Shown here: one piece after another, positions 13,611 through 28,809 of the stretch
How the letters are laid out: each line of letters starts with the position of its first letter
Numbering within the stretch: the first letter of the stretch is position 1
Assembly (NCBI RefSeq): GCF_021155765.1
Contig: NC_060110.1
Location: 16,762,001-16,826,000 of the forward strand
DNA length: 64,000 bases
Origin: Diprion similis
Lineage: Eukaryota; Arthropoda; Insecta; Hymenoptera; Diprionidae
Reading direction: 5' to 3'
Translations under genes and position numbers: made by a program
Notes under the pieces: model-generated
Told to the model about the DNA's origin: nothing
Databases searched by the model: none
What the model saw: the letters and a program-made list of their open reading frames with translations, nothing else

Positions 13611-13616
13611 TTTATT
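13611..13616 (-). terminator. Candidate poly(A) signal of SF2
   Basis: AATAAA on the minus strand, about 245 nt past the SF2 stop codon. Confidence 0.45.
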
Positions 13617-13860
13617 ATAGACTGTGAAAAATCTTATTTTACGTTGCACCTGTGATCGTATGTAATACACAGGTAACAACATATTTGTCAATTATGCAAT
13701 GGCAACCTGAATAAAGTTCGGAAAATACAACTTACAATTCGTTCAGCCAAGATAAATGTGTTTAGTGAGTCAAAGCAGTGAAAACGGAATTCGGCAAGGC
13801 ATGAGTGGTTGAAAAATCACTCATATTATCACGGGGGTATATAGTATTGATACGTACACA

Positions 13861-16603
13861 CTAATCGTATGAGCGAGACCTGGAGCGTGAGCGTGACCGC
13901 GAGTAGTTACGACGCAATGGCGAATAGGTAGGAGAACCACGACGACGTGGGCTGTAACTCCTTGAACGAGTACGTCCTCTCTCTCGGTCTTCACTGCGGC
14001 CGCGATCTCCACTGCTGTGATCTTCTTTGACACGAATGTATGCAACTTCACCCTGAGAAGTGAAATAAACAGTTAACGTGGCAGTCACACTGAATAAGAC
14101 ATTGATGATCAATGTTTGAATAGTAATATATTTAAAAAGAGCTGAAGTAATGCGAAACGATTGTGGCTAATGCATCTATTAATTTTTACGTGTACAAACT
14201 TTATTGTACTGATTTTGAAACAACATGCAATCCTCCAAGGAATTTTGCTCTAATTCAATTACTGGAATATTTTCATTTGTAACACATTCAAAATTAACTT
14301 AAATCAATAAGCTAAAATTTCCAGTTTTAGTAAATGACAATTTTTCAACGACTAGTTTGTCATTTACATACAGAGAATATGTCTGTGATATGGGAAAACA
14401 TAATTCAATTAATTGCACTACACCGAATAATTACAAATGGACATAGAAGTTATACCTCATGCGATCTGAACCTGGAGTCATCTAGTTTTTTAACCGCATA
14501 CTTCATGTCTTCGTAACGTAGAAACTCAACGACACCAGTCCCATCTTTGTAAACATCTGCAAAGCAAACGTCACCCGCTTCGCGCATATGGTCTTTGAGA
14601 TCCTGCCAGCTCCCAGAAGATGGCAAACCCGTAACCAATACTCTATACTGAGATCGACGAGCCGGAGGACCACGGCCTCTAGAATTGCTCATTTCACCTC
14701 TGCCACCTCTACCGCCACTGTCACCACCTCCGGCACCACGTCCCCCGCGAAAGTTGTTACTTGGTCCCCCACCCCTGGGAAATTCTACTCTTAATCTATA
14801 GCCATCATAGTCATAACCATCTCTGGCATGTACTGCATCCTCGGCATCCCTGTAATTTCAATATAAACATCTTTATTTATTTATTTTTACATTTATTCGA
14901 TTAATACGTTTGAGGTGAAGTTTACTGGAGCTGTGTAACTTAGTTTACATCATACATGAAATTAGTTTTCGAGATAAAACGATCATTTTACAATGTAAAC
15001 TGAATATTTTCAAAGAGACGAGTCAACTACTGGAGACACTTTGAGCATATAAAAAACGGACCGTTAAGTAGTCAGATTGTTAAAGTTTCCTAATCGTCAA
15101 ATTTTCCAAAATTTCTATGCAGCTTTGTAAGAACATAGTGCCGAGCTATCTATGCGCAACTGAATGAAATCGAAAAAGTGATTTACATGCAACTAGTATC
15201 GTTTACTTTTAAAAAATTTGCAATCATGTTTTCAAAGATGCTACTACTCATCATGAACTATGCAAATCTTGATTTCACGTGGAACCGGTTTTGTATCATA
15301 AAATATATCTGAACAAATCTTGACTTTCAGTAAACTGCAAACCGGAGGACCAAGATTTGCTTTTTTTTTTTTTTTTTTTTTTTAAAGCATCTTCGTATTG
15401 TATAACCTATTCAATAAAATTTCGCGAAATCTCCTAATTGCACTGGCTTGTGAAAACTGTTGGAAGGTCATAGTGGAAGATTCTGTAACCTTAATAAAAC
15501 CATATTTTTATGTCACTGTGGCTTCTTGCACTACAAAGTGAACTAATTCTTGAAGTGTATGTATGTCCAAAATTTTTTGCTGAGAGGTTAGCATACTACA
15601 TGTCCGGAGTGACCTGTAATTCACTTTATAGTTCAAATAGACTCAGGGTTTCAACTCGCAGAACAGCAACTATAACTATAATCGCAGCATAATTGGCAAC
15701 CACAAACCAACGGCAAAATTGTTACCCTGTGTGTTGGGGTTTCACACAGCAAAGAAATACAATAATTTATCAAGTCGGTAGCAAAAGTACAATGAAGGTC
15801 AAATTGTTCCAAACAACAAGAGACCAAGTTCCATTGCCCGGGGTCACCAACCTAAACTTGGCAGTTTACTGCTCCGGAGCTCTGCACCACCTGCTTGCTC
15901 AGGAATGGTATACACCAGGAAGTATTTTGATAAAAAGCTGTGAAATTTTGTGGCTGCCAACCTTGCTGTCGTTTACAGCCAAAGACCACCAGTGCCTAGA
16001 CACTGGGGACTTTAGTTTAGTCTCTGTAAAATTTGAATAGTCACATGTGATTTCCATGTAAATGTGCAGTCCGTATAACAAGTTTTACAGTGACCTTTGC
16101 AAGCCATACAATATGCATGAATTCTCATCCGGTAAAACGATTAAGCATAATTGAACTTTGAAGTTCCGACGCGTATTCGTGCACGAATGCGTATACTTGT
16201 GTTGATACACGTACTTGGTTTACGAATTCAAATGGATGATAAACTTGTGGTCGCCATCAAAATTAGATCACGCAATGAAAGTACAAGGTTACGTTGCATA
16301 GGTTTAGAGATATGCAAGATTATTAGCCACAAGGGCGAAATACAGCACGCCGAATATAATATCCGATGAACAAGTATATCCAACACCCGTATGCTAACCT
16401 GACAAGTAGAAACGTAAAAGTAAAAATCTGTACCTTGGGTCGTCGAACTCAACGAAGGCGAATGGCGGCCCCCTACGGTTTTTCAAGTCAACAAAGGTAA
16501 CTTTACCAAATTTGTAGAAAAGATCCTGGATGTCCTTGGTACGAATATCTGGTGGTAAATTTCCCACGTAAATCCTACACTCGTTTCTACCACCGTGAGA
16601 CAT
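13861..16603 (-). CDS. SF2: Serine/arginine-rich splicing factor 1 (SF2/ASF)
   Basis: Nuclear SR protein that binds exonic enhancers and recruits U1 snRNP and U2AF during splice-site choice (family knowledge). Three exons: 16434-16603, 14456-14849 and 13861-14052, giving 251 aa. RRM1 carries [12 protein letters not shown] (RNP2) and [13 protein letters not shown] (RNP1). A glycine-rich linker ([19 protein letters not shown]) follows. The pseudo-RRM has the hallmark [16 protein letters not shown], then [16 protein letters not shown]. The C-terminal RS domain is short and ends in [12 protein letters not shown]. Start and stop are clear, and the length matches insect SF2. Intron 1 (14850-16433) is long and contains a poly-T tract and a GC-richer segment, a possible regulatory cassette. 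The 5' end faces the LC8 gene. Confidence 0.97.
15361..15383. repeat. Poly-T homopolymer tract in SF2 intron 1
   Basis: Twenty-three consecutive T on the + strand, read as poly-A in the sense of SF2. Probably slippage-prone; no function inferred. Confidence 0.9.
15620..16040 (-). other. GC-richer segment within SF2 intron 1, possible cassette exon
   Basis: By eye this part of the intron is clearly less AT-rich than both flanks and has an unbroken + strand frame over 15693-16040. In the sense of SF2 there are several AG acceptor-like sites behind pyrimidines and some GT sites. SR-protein genes are known for premature-stop cassette exons that autoregulate. No coding homology is recognised, so this is a candidate only. 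Confidence 0.25.
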
Positions 16604-17439
16604 CTTGATTAATCGGAATAATTAACAGAGTCTAGTTAATCATCAATTGCGACAGTGACGGTATTTGCGTCTTAATTGTTCACGGCCGCTGCTTCACTCT
16701 GCATGGAACAAACAAGATGGCGTCGCCCGGTCATCGTCCGGAAGCGGATACTTCGATTGATTTGACTTGTTGTTATGAATTTTTTAAATTAAAACTGAGA
16801 AGAGATGGATTCTTGTAAATAAAGAAAAAAATTAACTACCATTCATGAGTTGAAGATTTTTCAACTTATTTTTAATGCTACAAATCTGAGAGGATGCTTT
16901 AATTTCAATTAAAGATGTTGATTTGACGGTGACCAATTGTTGCAAACAGGATGTTTTTGTAGTTTTCATTTCACTTTGTACACATATACCCAGAAGAAAA
17001 AAAATCGATCATTTATGCTTTTATAAAAGGAAAAAGGACATATAAATAAAAGCAAGCTGGTGATTGTCAAAGATACGCACGTTACCGTGACGGTTTATTT
17101 ATATCCGATCCTGAAATTTGTGAAGTCACTATTGAGTTGTAAAAAAATTTTCGTTTTTCCAGAAATTACAGTAGGTAAGTTTAGATATTTGAATATACAT
17201 GTTACCGCATGAACCCCTCGTTAACGTATCCCACTCCATTTTCATTTCATGAACTGTAATATTTTATCTTCAATATACTAAAGTTCATCGCTAGGCTTCC
17301 TGGCGTATGTTGCATTATGTTTTCATTACGTACAATCTCGATCGAAACACGCCAAATTTCCCTGCTGCCGGCGTATATTCGAATTAAAATATTGAATAAA
17401 AAAAATAAGCCCACGAAACTAATGATTTGTACAATGACA

Positions 17440-17770
17440 AAAAAAGATGTGATATTTGTCGTCGCGGGTATAATAACGTTTGAATTGGTTTGAATGCGTC
17501 ATCCGTATCCCTTCTTGCGCGGGCTGTACGACGCAAGGCATGCCGGGTTGATAGAAGACCCTGATAGAAGACCCTACACCTCGACCAATCAGAGTCGAGA
17601 TACGTTGAGGTACAATCTTCAACCCGTGAAGGGATTTTTGGTGTTTGGCTCGAGCGCGGAAAAATCGCGGAGTAAATTCGGTTTGCCGCGGTAAACTGTG
17701 TGAAACGTAATCGAAAGAGCCTCGAGTGTTTGCCAGAATATAAACCAGCCGAGAGTAGCTTATAAAAAAG
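17440..17770 (+). promoter_or_regulatory. Probable promoter and noncoding first exon of LC8
   Basis: A GC- and CpG-richer island in AT-rich DNA. It ends in AAAAAAG followed by GTATGT, a good donor with exon end at 17770. The LC8 coding exon has an acceptor at 19541-19542, ten bases before its ATG, so an upstream noncoding exon is required. This is the best candidate, implying a first intron of about 1.77 kb. The transcription start is not determined. Long open frames here (17384-18413, both strands) look like a compositional effect. Confidence 0.5.
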
Positions 17771-19552
17771 GTATGTTAACAACTACTTTACGAAATATTT
17801 CGGTTTCAAACGGTCGGGGGGGCAATGATCTTACTGTCAAGTTTGGCTTTGGTTGGCGGTCTCTATCACCCATTACGTATTCGCGAATAATAAATATGAC
17901 ATGTATTCTTTACCAATTACAATTCTATCGCTCGTTATATTCAATCGCGTGCCGATCCTGCGACATATTTTCTTATCGATAAAACAATACCCGTCCCGCG
18001 CTTCTCCTCGCGCTCGCCGTCGCTCCCGCCCGCTTATATTACCCGAGCCTCTTCTGCTGCTGGCGATCTGGCATCTGGTATTGACATGCCGGTATTTGAC
18101 GTTCACGCCACTGTCAAAATCGCGCGTGTTCTACCTCCGAGGTTCATTTAAAATTAATTCGTATATTAGGTGCGAAATCTCACAAATTACACTTTACTAC
18201 CCGATATTCGTTGTTTTCGTTTCCATAATTTCATCGCCTTTCGTTTCTGCGATTCTACATATTTCATCTAAGTGTACAGTCCTATATTTATACTCTTTAA
18301 ATCACTCGTGTCGATCAAGCAGCTCCAAAATTTACATGTCCGTTGTAATTATGTATCGGACATCCCACCAGTTACTGTCGATGTGTAGTCGAAACCATAT
18401 TTCAAGCTGCTGACTGATCAAAGTATTTACTCAAGGTGGTGAAACAGAGTTTATTACTATTTTTGTAGCGTATATTCAAAGCCTTGCAGTAAGTCAATAT
18501 ATATTTTTTTTCCGCTCGCAAATCTTTCTGTTGGTTAATTTTACAAATGGTACTCGAACGCTACTTGCAACTTGAAAAAATGAATCACAGATGAAAATCT
18601 AAATATGTTTTTGCTCAATTTTTTCTCAGCAGAATACTTTATTAAATTGAGAGCTATCTTTTGATGAGAAAACAAGCTAGTCGCTTTCTAGTCTTATCAC
18701 AATTGCTATGTCTCGAGAAAAGTATTATACTTTTTTTTTTGCTAGACGTCGAAAAATATCCCATGGAAAAATGAATGCATCGAGTTACAGTATTTTTTAA
18801 AATTTTGCATAGTGCACACAAGCATCCATTAGAATGCCGATAAATGTAAGAGGCCAGCATAAGAGATAAAATTTTAATTGTATGCTTTGCAAAGATAATA
18901 ATTCACATCGGCCTACCACCTTGAGAATATTTTGCACTTGAGAACAGGCCCATAAAATTTTGAAAACAGATGGAAAATTTTGAATTTTTATCGGTGAAAC
19001 AAGATACGTACCAGATTATTTTAAACAGTAGGGATTTATTTTATATTCTCAGGCATTTGCTCTTTTTTTTTTAGTGCTCTGATTAATTCTTCACAAACCA
19101 ATGAAATGCCGAACATGGAATGAATGCTTTACTCATTTTGCTTCAAACTTGACGAGGATACCAGGCAACATGAATACCGCAGCTATTTGCAAACATGAAA
19201 TACCTTTGAAAGAGTAGTCAACTAGAAATTTTAGTCTTTAAGAAATTGTGAAAAGTTATGAATCTCAACATTGACCATTAAATTTCAATGTAAATATATG
19301 GAAAAGTAATCGACTTTGAACTTTAGGTCCATTTGATCTCGCTTTCATTTCCAATAATCTCAGCGCAGGTGTCATTTCAGTGAATTATGTAACCATCAAC
19401 AACCCATTATACAACAATCAGTAGATTTATTAATAACGAGTAATTAATCGTTGTTGAAAATGGTTTAGGTGCACCATTTCAGACAAATACCTATCAGGCT
19501 GTAATTCTTATCTTGAGAAAAACGTTTCATTACTGTTTTTAGACCAAACAAG

Positions 19553-20506
<954 letters not shown>

Positions 20507-21266
20507 GCTGGATTCTATCCTCTGTACTATCCCCCTTCCCCGTTCAATCGCCACGTCACCTGAGAAATTAAATTGTATTACATATACAAATATATGATAA
20601 GAACTGATTTTAATAAAAAAAGGTAAAGGAGGGTCCTGAAATATGGCATAAATGACGCAACAATCTCGTTTGTTCTCCAACTGCGTATTGGACAACAATA
20701 TATGGACTAAAATATAAATCTATTTGTGTAGAGAATCTAAGGGTTGGGGGACATATAAAAATATTGACATACTACCTTACACGTTGGAATGTATTGTGTA
20801 TGCCAAGAAAAAAAAACAAAAAACTTTGTTGTGTTCTTGTTTCTATTAGGTATATACTACGTATAATCAGACCTTACTCATGATAATGTACAGTCGTGCA
20901 GGGTTCTCCACCTTATGTTCATCGTTGCAGTTTGGTACTGCGTTATTGTTCAGGATCACGAAAATGCAACGTGTTGACTAGTCTGTGTATACATTATTTG
21001 TCAGAAACTAGATCCCCTGTCGCTGGAAATTATCACTAGTGAACGCTGATTAAGCTAATTACAATTTACAATAATTAAAAACAAAAATTTCGATATTTTC
21101 CCTACTTAGCCTTCCCCGCCTCCCACGCTCCCCCCACAACGCTACACACAGTGAATAACTAGTTGAATGATTTTTTTTACTTGTTTGATGACGTTTTGTT
21201 TAATATTAAGATGAAGAGGAGTATTAAAAATTTAACGTGCCGATGAAAGCATCAGATTTTTTTTTA

Positions 21267-21308
21267 TATCTATATATACATATATATATACACATATATA
21301 TATATATT
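21267..21308. repeat. TA-rich microsatellite
   Basis: An interrupted run of TA dinucleotides with a few C interruptions, downstream of LC8. Confidence 0.8.
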
Positions 21309-24059
21309 ATACATTGAATAAATATTAATTACATAACAATTGAATTCTGATTTTCATAAAGAAGGAAAAGATAAAAAACGATACTACTTAATACTGTTAG
21401 AAACATTCGTGTTACTATTGTTGTATTTTGTAACTGACATTGGATTTTTCACTGGCATTTTATCAGGGCGATGCATACTTAAATATCAGTGGTATGTTCG
21501 GGCTCCAGAATTGCTTCAGACAATGTCTGTCTGTTCCATCGTCACTATTGATCATTCAATACTCCATATGCTAATTACACATAACATAATTAATAAATAG
21601 ATTATACAAATATGCTATTTATACCTAGTGCAATCCACATGCGATATTCTCTAATTCAGAATTAATCGGGTTTGTGCCCTGCAAGTAAATTATATGTGTT
21701 GCAATGAGGGTAATGTTTTTCCAAATTTCAGGCCTCAGCATGATTTTAATTAACCACCATCTGCGCATATAGTGCGTATCTTTAGGTAATATTTTCACAA
21801 CATTGATAGCGAAGTAGGGCTTAAGGTTTGCCAGACCACAAGGGCAGAAGTCAAAAAACTAGGAGAGAATTGTACGTCTTGAGTGTTTAGAAAGCATAAT
21901 CTCACAATTTATTGGAAATAAGCACTTGAAACATTTATTATTATTGCTTGAATAGTTGATTAATTCATCAAGTTATTCAAATCATAAGTCTTGCAAGTCT
22001 GGACCATTGTTGGAATCTGTGTCATTCACTTATTCATTACATTTAATATAAATTAATAATAAAATATACTTGTTTTTTTGAAATCTATTTTCCTTTTCGT
22101 TTTTTTCTAAGTATCACTGAATTTTGTACCTCATCCTTTTATTTAAGTATGTTACGATAAGTATTTATCACACACATTTATTATTTGCATCCAGATTGAA
22201 GTTAATTCCGTCATGTCCTAGCAGAAGAATTCTCTTTTGAGAAAATTATTCTCACTTTAGATCTGAAACTGTAATTCCAAATGCATGGATGGTAGTGACT
22301 AAGCTATTTCATAAATCTGAGAAAATCGATTGTTTAATACGAAATAACAACTAATGAGAATTGATTATAGTTATCCTACCCTGATGCCGTAATGAATTAT
22401 ACTTTAAACCTATTTCTACTGAAACATCCACTATTTTTGGTTCCGGGTGTCACATCAAAATTTGATGACCAGAAGATTATAAGACGTAAAATATTTGCTT
22501 CCTTGAGTGGTATGCCCTGGATATTGGAAAGTATTGCGCTAGTTCAAGAATTAAACAATTACATTTTTATTACGAAAACCTGGAATAAATAATGAACAAG
22601 TTATCGGTGAATAAAATTAAATTGACAAACATAACGAAATTCTCGGCCTATGTGTTGCATAATTATGAGTTTGAGGTTTGCAAAGTCATCTAATATTTGA
22701 AAATACAGAAGCATACGTAATATTCGGATGGTAAAGCAATTGAACAGCACAGTACTTTTGAAATACGGATTCTTCTAAATTAAATATTGACTAGATTAAT
22801 AAAGCTCAAGTTGAAATAGCCCAAGTGTATTTCACACCAAAGTTTCTTCCTCACTTGTATAAAAATCTTGTCAAATATTTGGAACAAGGATTATAATCCC
22901 ATTCACATAACTGGACAATGGAAATGTAGATCATGCAGGTTCCAACGTGAATGTTGGAGACTGAATCAACGTTTTCGTGTGAGAAGTGACCTTAGTATCA
23001 AAAAGCTGACAGAAAAGTAAGAAAAGTGACGTGCTACCAGCCCAGCAATTGTACACACAATATTTTTATTAACACAAATAATTAGTTACCCTTCATAATG
23101 TTGTACTTTTAAACTAGAATGATCACCTTTGTACACAGCCTGAAGCAAGTTTCATTGATTTCTGTCACGGATTATTCTGTGTAGCATTTGCGTTGCATCC
23201 TCGCACCACCTGTATCTTGGCAATGATTACTACGTTCGCAGGTTATTAGATAGACATTTTTTCAATCTTCGTACATGCTCCAGTATTAACTAGTTTTATC
23301 AAAGAGACTTGGGCGAATTTATGATATAACGGATAGTTCATGTTGACTATTAAAGTTGAACTATGGGATCTAGCAGATAAATGCTTGACAGGCGTGTCTC
23401 AAATTTTAATATTACATAACTTTATCATACGTATAGATATATTGATTGCACTATACAGCAAAAGTTTAGATAGAGATGATATTTGACAGTAAGCATTATT
23501 GTAAGGCAAACATGAATTTCCTAACGAAGTTTTATATAACTGGAGTGCATGCTAACTTAGCACGCTGCAACTGGATACTTGCGGTGAATTGTATCCGAAA
23601 TTTGGCAGGGTACAGTGATATTCAATGACACAAACAAGACATCAAATTTATACAACTTGAGACACAGCCTTAAATAATTCCTGTGGGGGAACGGTATTAA
23701 TTTAATGTTGTGGATCTCTGGATGGAATGTACTACATGTGTATTTACTTGTTCTATCTGAGGCTGCGGTTTTCACTACTAAATATTAATACAGTTGTCCC
23801 TGAAAGTAATTGTGATTATTATCCTGATTACATGTCCTATTCATGTCCTACACACATTTTAGATAAAAATTATCGCAAGTGAAATCTTGATACTTCAGCG
23901 TTTCTATCAGCGGCACAGCAAATATGAATTCCGAGAAGTAAACTTGAGGGTATGATCTGAATATTCACAAGTCGACATCTCTAAAATTTCAGAGATGTCC
24001 AATAAAAACGAGTGTAAAACGTTTCTCTGTTTATTTAATGATGCGATAACATTTTACTA

Positions 24060-24065
24060 TTTATT
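24060..24065 (-). terminator. Candidate poly(A) signal of COQ5
   Basis: AATAAA on the minus strand, about 90 nt past the COQ5 stop. Confidence 0.45.
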
Positions 24066-24151
24066 ACACACAACACACTAAATTATATAACTTTATACAC
24101 GTCAGTCATTGATACATGTGTTCATACTGCTCATCAAGAATGACTAGCAAA

Positions 24152-27100
24152 TTATAGTTTAAATCCTGAGTGTATAGCGACAACACCAAAAGTTAGATTT
24201 TCGTAATTTACTTGTCTAAATCCAGCATCCTCGATCATGTTCTAAAAGTAAATAGAATGTCACATTGTATATTATCATCCTTATCTTATCGGGTCAGCAG
24301 ATGAGAAATGTACATAAGAATCTATTGCAATTGAATTTTGATTTTTCAGAGTTGGTTGCGATAAATGAACTGAAGTAGATATGCAAAATAGTATATTGTA
24401 TAACAAAGAGGCAAACACGGTTTTTTCGGGCCGAGCGTAAGTTTGCAATGAGTCGCAGGTGAGCACGCATACGAGCCTTAGACGAATATTGCAAATACGC
24501 GAGGCAAAAAGACGGTTGCCTCCATGTTGCACACAATACTTTATATAACAAGAGCATGTTACACGTTTTTTCACGAAGCACGAAAGTGAGGATAGGGTGG
24601 CGAAATGTCACATCGGTTCACTATGTTTGTTGCGACAGCGCATGAAAGCTGTATAGAAATTACCACTTTTAAGTCCTAGGAGTTAAAATGGTAGTTTCAG
24701 TACTCCACACATGCGCATTTGCAGACTCACTGGACCGTCATAGTAACGGATACTTTGTGTATGGAAAGCACCCATGAAAAAACGCGTAAAACGTGCTCGC
24801 GTTATATAAACTTTATATTTTGCTATTTACAAAAAAATTATCGGATACGCTTGCCAAAAATTACCTTAAAATCGTCTTGCCTGGGAAATTTTCTAATACT
24901 TTCGACAAGATATTGGTAAGGTTCCCACTGTCCAGCAATCAACATGCCCATAACTGGGATCATTTGAAAGGAGTACTTGTCATAGATCCTGTAATAAAAA
25001 GATGATGAATGAAGAATACAGTAAATCGCAGAAATATTTTATTCTTAGATCAAATTTAAAAGACAATGCTTAGGTATGCTAAGTCATACCAATGCAATTG
25101 AACATTAATGTCCGGATTCGCCCAGTGTAACTGTAGGGGGTAATCGTAAAACTGTATAAATATCGAAAACTTCAATATAACTGCTGCGATTGTAGGTATT
25201 CACATCGATGCGCTTGAAAGTCGAATTTTAGATAGTCTAATGGACGACCTGCAGTTAGGTCAAGGTTCCTCATTGCATTGGGCAAATATAGAATGATAAT
25301 GCCTGAATCACATTTGAATAATAATTTCTGTTTCATCAGTATTGATCAAGCATAAACGTACTCTCTATTGATTTGTGAAGGAATTTGATGTTGTTTTGAC
25401 AACTCTCTTACCCAACTGAACAAAAGGAAAGAGTTTTTGTACGTTAAATTGAAAAATCCAAATGTCATATCCTGTAAAATTTTATGAATCTATTTGCCAT
25501 TTGGCTGAATCCAAATGGATTTCAAATAAATTAAATTTTATTTTTTGTGGACTACTACATTATGAATTTCTACTTGCAAATAAATGGGGAGCTGAGAGGG
25601 CTAACGTAAACCACAGCAAATAGTTGCTATTCACAACCAGTATGACATTACAGAATTTTGAGATATGTCTTAATCAGTTCAGTAAATCTCCACATGAAAA
25701 AGCAGACAATTTAATTAAACTTATGGGTGAAATCAACGGACGAACATAAGTATGTACTTGCAAAAGTTTACTTAAAAATTTAATTTGTCCTGTGTATGAG
25801 TATCAGGAGTAAAAGAATTGTCTAGAACTGAATCTGTATAAGAAATAACAAGTTTTGATTTACAGAGACGCAATCACAAAATCTTAAAAGTCCGTGCAAT
25901 CTGACACTACACTAGAGTTATAGGCAACAGGAATCTCGACAACTGGAACTTTGATTATGCTGTTATTTTATGAGAGATCTAAGAATGGAAAAATTAATTT
26001 TCATGGGGAAATATTGTTGCTGAGATTTATTTGTGAACTTATATCAATGCCATACTGAGAGTGCAGTTTAGCGTAAATTCGAAATATGCAATTCCCGTAT
26101 ATAGTACTTGCTCACTTAGGCAAATGCACGAATTTTCTTAATAATTGACAATTTCCTGGAAGGGTATTTTCACCAGGTCGACGGATGCTACTTTCTGTTA
26201 GGGGTAACTTGTGCGTTTGTGCTTATAAATAGAATCTGAGGATATTGATGTATCAAGGTAAACATGAAGGGGAGCCGAGATGCACAGATAGCTATAGAAT
26301 GAGAATACTCTCCACTGGTGTGGAAAGCCTTAAAAATTGATGTTGAAGGTCTAGTTTTTAATATGCATGATAGAAGATTAATATATGCCAAACAACTAGA
26401 TAGCTTTCCTTTAGAGTACGTAAATGGAAAATTGGAACAGGTTGTTAAATCCTTGAAACTATTGCTAGAATATTGAAGGCGCAGTGAAGGCAATTTCTCC
26501 CTTTAATTGGGTGAAAAAGTAAATCTTATATTAAACTACATAAAGTTTCGTTAAAACTTGAATATACACGAGTAAAATTAAATTACAGAAGAACATTTCT
26601 CGTTTGGTAATAAGGCAAGCTTATGTCAAGTGCAACGGAAATTTTTCAATACGTGCTTGATTTTTTCAAAAGATCGAACATTCCATTGAGTCCCAAGATT
26701 TGCATCAAGGTGGTAGTCTCTGTTTCATTAGCAATATACCCGACCATCTATAGAAATTAAGTTCACTCCACGGGTTGAATAAATCAATACACATGCAGTA
26801 GCCGACTTCCCACCCTTAAGCTCTATATCATAGTCATCCTTTCATTAACTCCAGATATTTTCTAACAGTATATCACGTGAACAAACATGATGTTGAAAGA
26901 CAGAGAAGATTAAAGACCTTGTTTGACCCTTAGAATTTCATTTTTACAGAAAAAAATTGTCGAATTTTTAGAGTGAGTAAATCAGTTGATGATAAGTTGA
27001 CGAGAGTCTTTCAATAAAACTTCATAGAAAGTTACGCTAATGAAACTTTGCAAAATAGATTTCGACTTTCTGAAATCGTAAATTCTGGTCATGGTATATT

Positions 27101-28809
27101 CATCTTGAAACAACGACAAAAATTATTTCCATTTGTTGATTCAGAATTATCATTTATAATATCACTTCACGGTATTAGTTGAAAAACTATCATGGTTGAA
27201 TTTCCTATTACCTAACATGAAAAACAAGCCCTTATTTCATACCATTGTAATGCTTCGTTGTTCAAGTGACTAAACTCGAGACACAAGAAACGTCCCCCTG
27301 GCTGGAGAACTCTATAAGCTTCCGCAAGTACCTGGAATGTAACATATTTGCACATAATGAGATACATTTACTAATTAAATGGTCTATATTTCCAGCCACT
27401 TTCAAAGCTGAAGTATGTGTAGTTTGAGGATATATCGGCCTCTTGTAAATGTCTTTATTCCAATTTGCACATTAACGAAGCATCCACTGATCCCTTGTAT
27501 TATTTTTTTGAATATTTTTGATAATTTTTTCTACATTCTTCATTTTCTTGGTATTCTGCGATCTTTGCAAAAGTAATATGTTGTATCCAACACCCATATT
27601 TTATCATAAGAAAAATTGCTTGAAACTACGATTCCTCTTTTTGCTAAATATAGCTCTCCTTCAATTTATAGTTGTGCATATTCTAGACCTAACAGAATTT
27701 AGTTTACACTGCACAGTTTTGAGGGATATCCAAATAAACTAGCAGCTAAGGCCTGTGTTATGCGATAAATAACTGATGTTCGGTTCGAACAAGCTTACAA
27801 TTCATATTCGCAGATTATTTTTCAATAAAGAAAACGTGCATAGCATTGTAAGTTCATTGATAAAACCAATCGTAGTTGCCTAAGTGTTATACAAATATAT
27901 TGAGTGTAAACTTCTTCTAAATGCCAGTTCTTACATTTTCGACATGCGTGACGTTTCTAATCCCGAAGGCAATAGTGTAGGCTGTAAAAGAATCATTGGC
28001 AAAAGGTAGTTTCTCCGCATCACCTTGCTGCCAGGTGATGTCGTAGCCTTTGTCAACAGTCCATCCTTGTTTCTCAGCTCTAGCTTTGCCAACATCCAAC
28101 ATCGCCTCATTTATGTCGCATACAGTCACTTGGCTTTGCAAGTTTTGTGGGTTTCTTGTATTTTTCAAGTAATTTAAATATCGAAAAGTTATGTCACCCG
28201 TACCACCGGCTACGTCCAACAATTTCGTACCGTGTGTCGGTCCCAGGCGTTGGATGAAAATATCTTTCCATACTCGATGAATACCGAGACTCATTGCGTC
28301 GTTCATCACGTCGTATGACCCAGCCACGTTTTCGAATACAGTATGAACTGTAACATAAAGCAACATACAATACCAAACTAACAACCAGTTTAATCTGGAA
28401 ATCAAAAACACTAGTATTGTTCTGTAATAAGTCTGCAGTAATCAGTAATTTTGTTTACCTACATTTTCAAAGGGAACAGTTGACGAGGACGAATTTGCAA
28501 ATGACTGCATGTTAAGTGTATGTTAAGTGGTCTAGCCAGTCTCATTCAATGAAAACAAGTAAAGTATATACAGCAACATTCTGATTAAACCGTGAACGTC
28601 GAAGGTTATGGCTTAACCCTACCTTTTTTCGCTTTCTCACTTTCTTTGACAGTTTGATAGCCAAAATGTGTTTCTCTGCTCTCATCTTCGTTATATTTAT
28701 TTTCACTATACGCTGAACTTTGCCTGGAAGTCGCAACACTGAATCGCCGAGTGGCAAAATTCTTGCCTGTTCTTGCTAACCTAAAAGTGAAGCACTTGGA
28801 GAGCGCCAT
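24152..28809 (-). CDS. COQ5: COQ5, 2-methoxy-6-polyprenyl-1,4-benzoquinol methylase, mitochondrial
   Basis: SAM-dependent C-methyltransferase of ubiquinone biosynthesis, acting in the matrix-side CoQ complex (family knowledge). Five exons in phase: 28623-28809, 27935-28347, 27243-27331, 24865-24988 and 24152-24241, giving 300 aa. The N terminus ([20 protein letters not shown]) is basic and lacks acidic residues, as expected of a mitochondrial presequence. ETHFGYQTV starts the conserved part. [36 protein letters not shown] (SAM motif I), [40 protein letters not shown] and [10 protein letters not shown] are all family signatures. The third intron is long (24989-27242) and holds no recognised gene. 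The start ATG at 28807-28809 is the first before the presequence and is only 205 bp from the GUCD1 start. Confidence 0.96.

Larger units (their letters stand above)
8259..13860. other. Gene-free intergenic stretch between PPO and SF2
   Basis: About 5.6 kb, strongly AT-rich, with frequent stops in all frames. I found no ORF with a recognisable domain or splice structure. The beginning must hold the PPO promoter, and the last 250 bp hold the SF2 3' UTR. Two short stretches (about 10240-10560 and 11640-11860) are richer in C and in TCC/AATCC words than their surroundings. Confidence 0.6.
20507..24151. other. LC8 3' UTR and intergenic DNA
   Basis: About 3.6 kb of AT-rich DNA without a recognisable gene. 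It holds the LC8 3' UTR at its left and the COQ5 3' end (candidate minus-strand AATAAA at 24060-24065) at its right. ORFs such as 21340-21600 and 22392-22592 have no domain or splice context. Confidence 0.6.

Noticed and set aside
17384-18413. Overlapping long frames on both strands (up to 186 codons)
   Set aside because: Located in a GC-richer promoter region where stops are rarer. No family resemblance, and they fall in the presumed LC8 first intron and promoter.
24281-24611. Two overlapping minus-strand frames of about 100 codons
   Set aside because: Inside COQ5 intron 4 in different frames, Cys/Arg-rich without recognised motif or splice phase.
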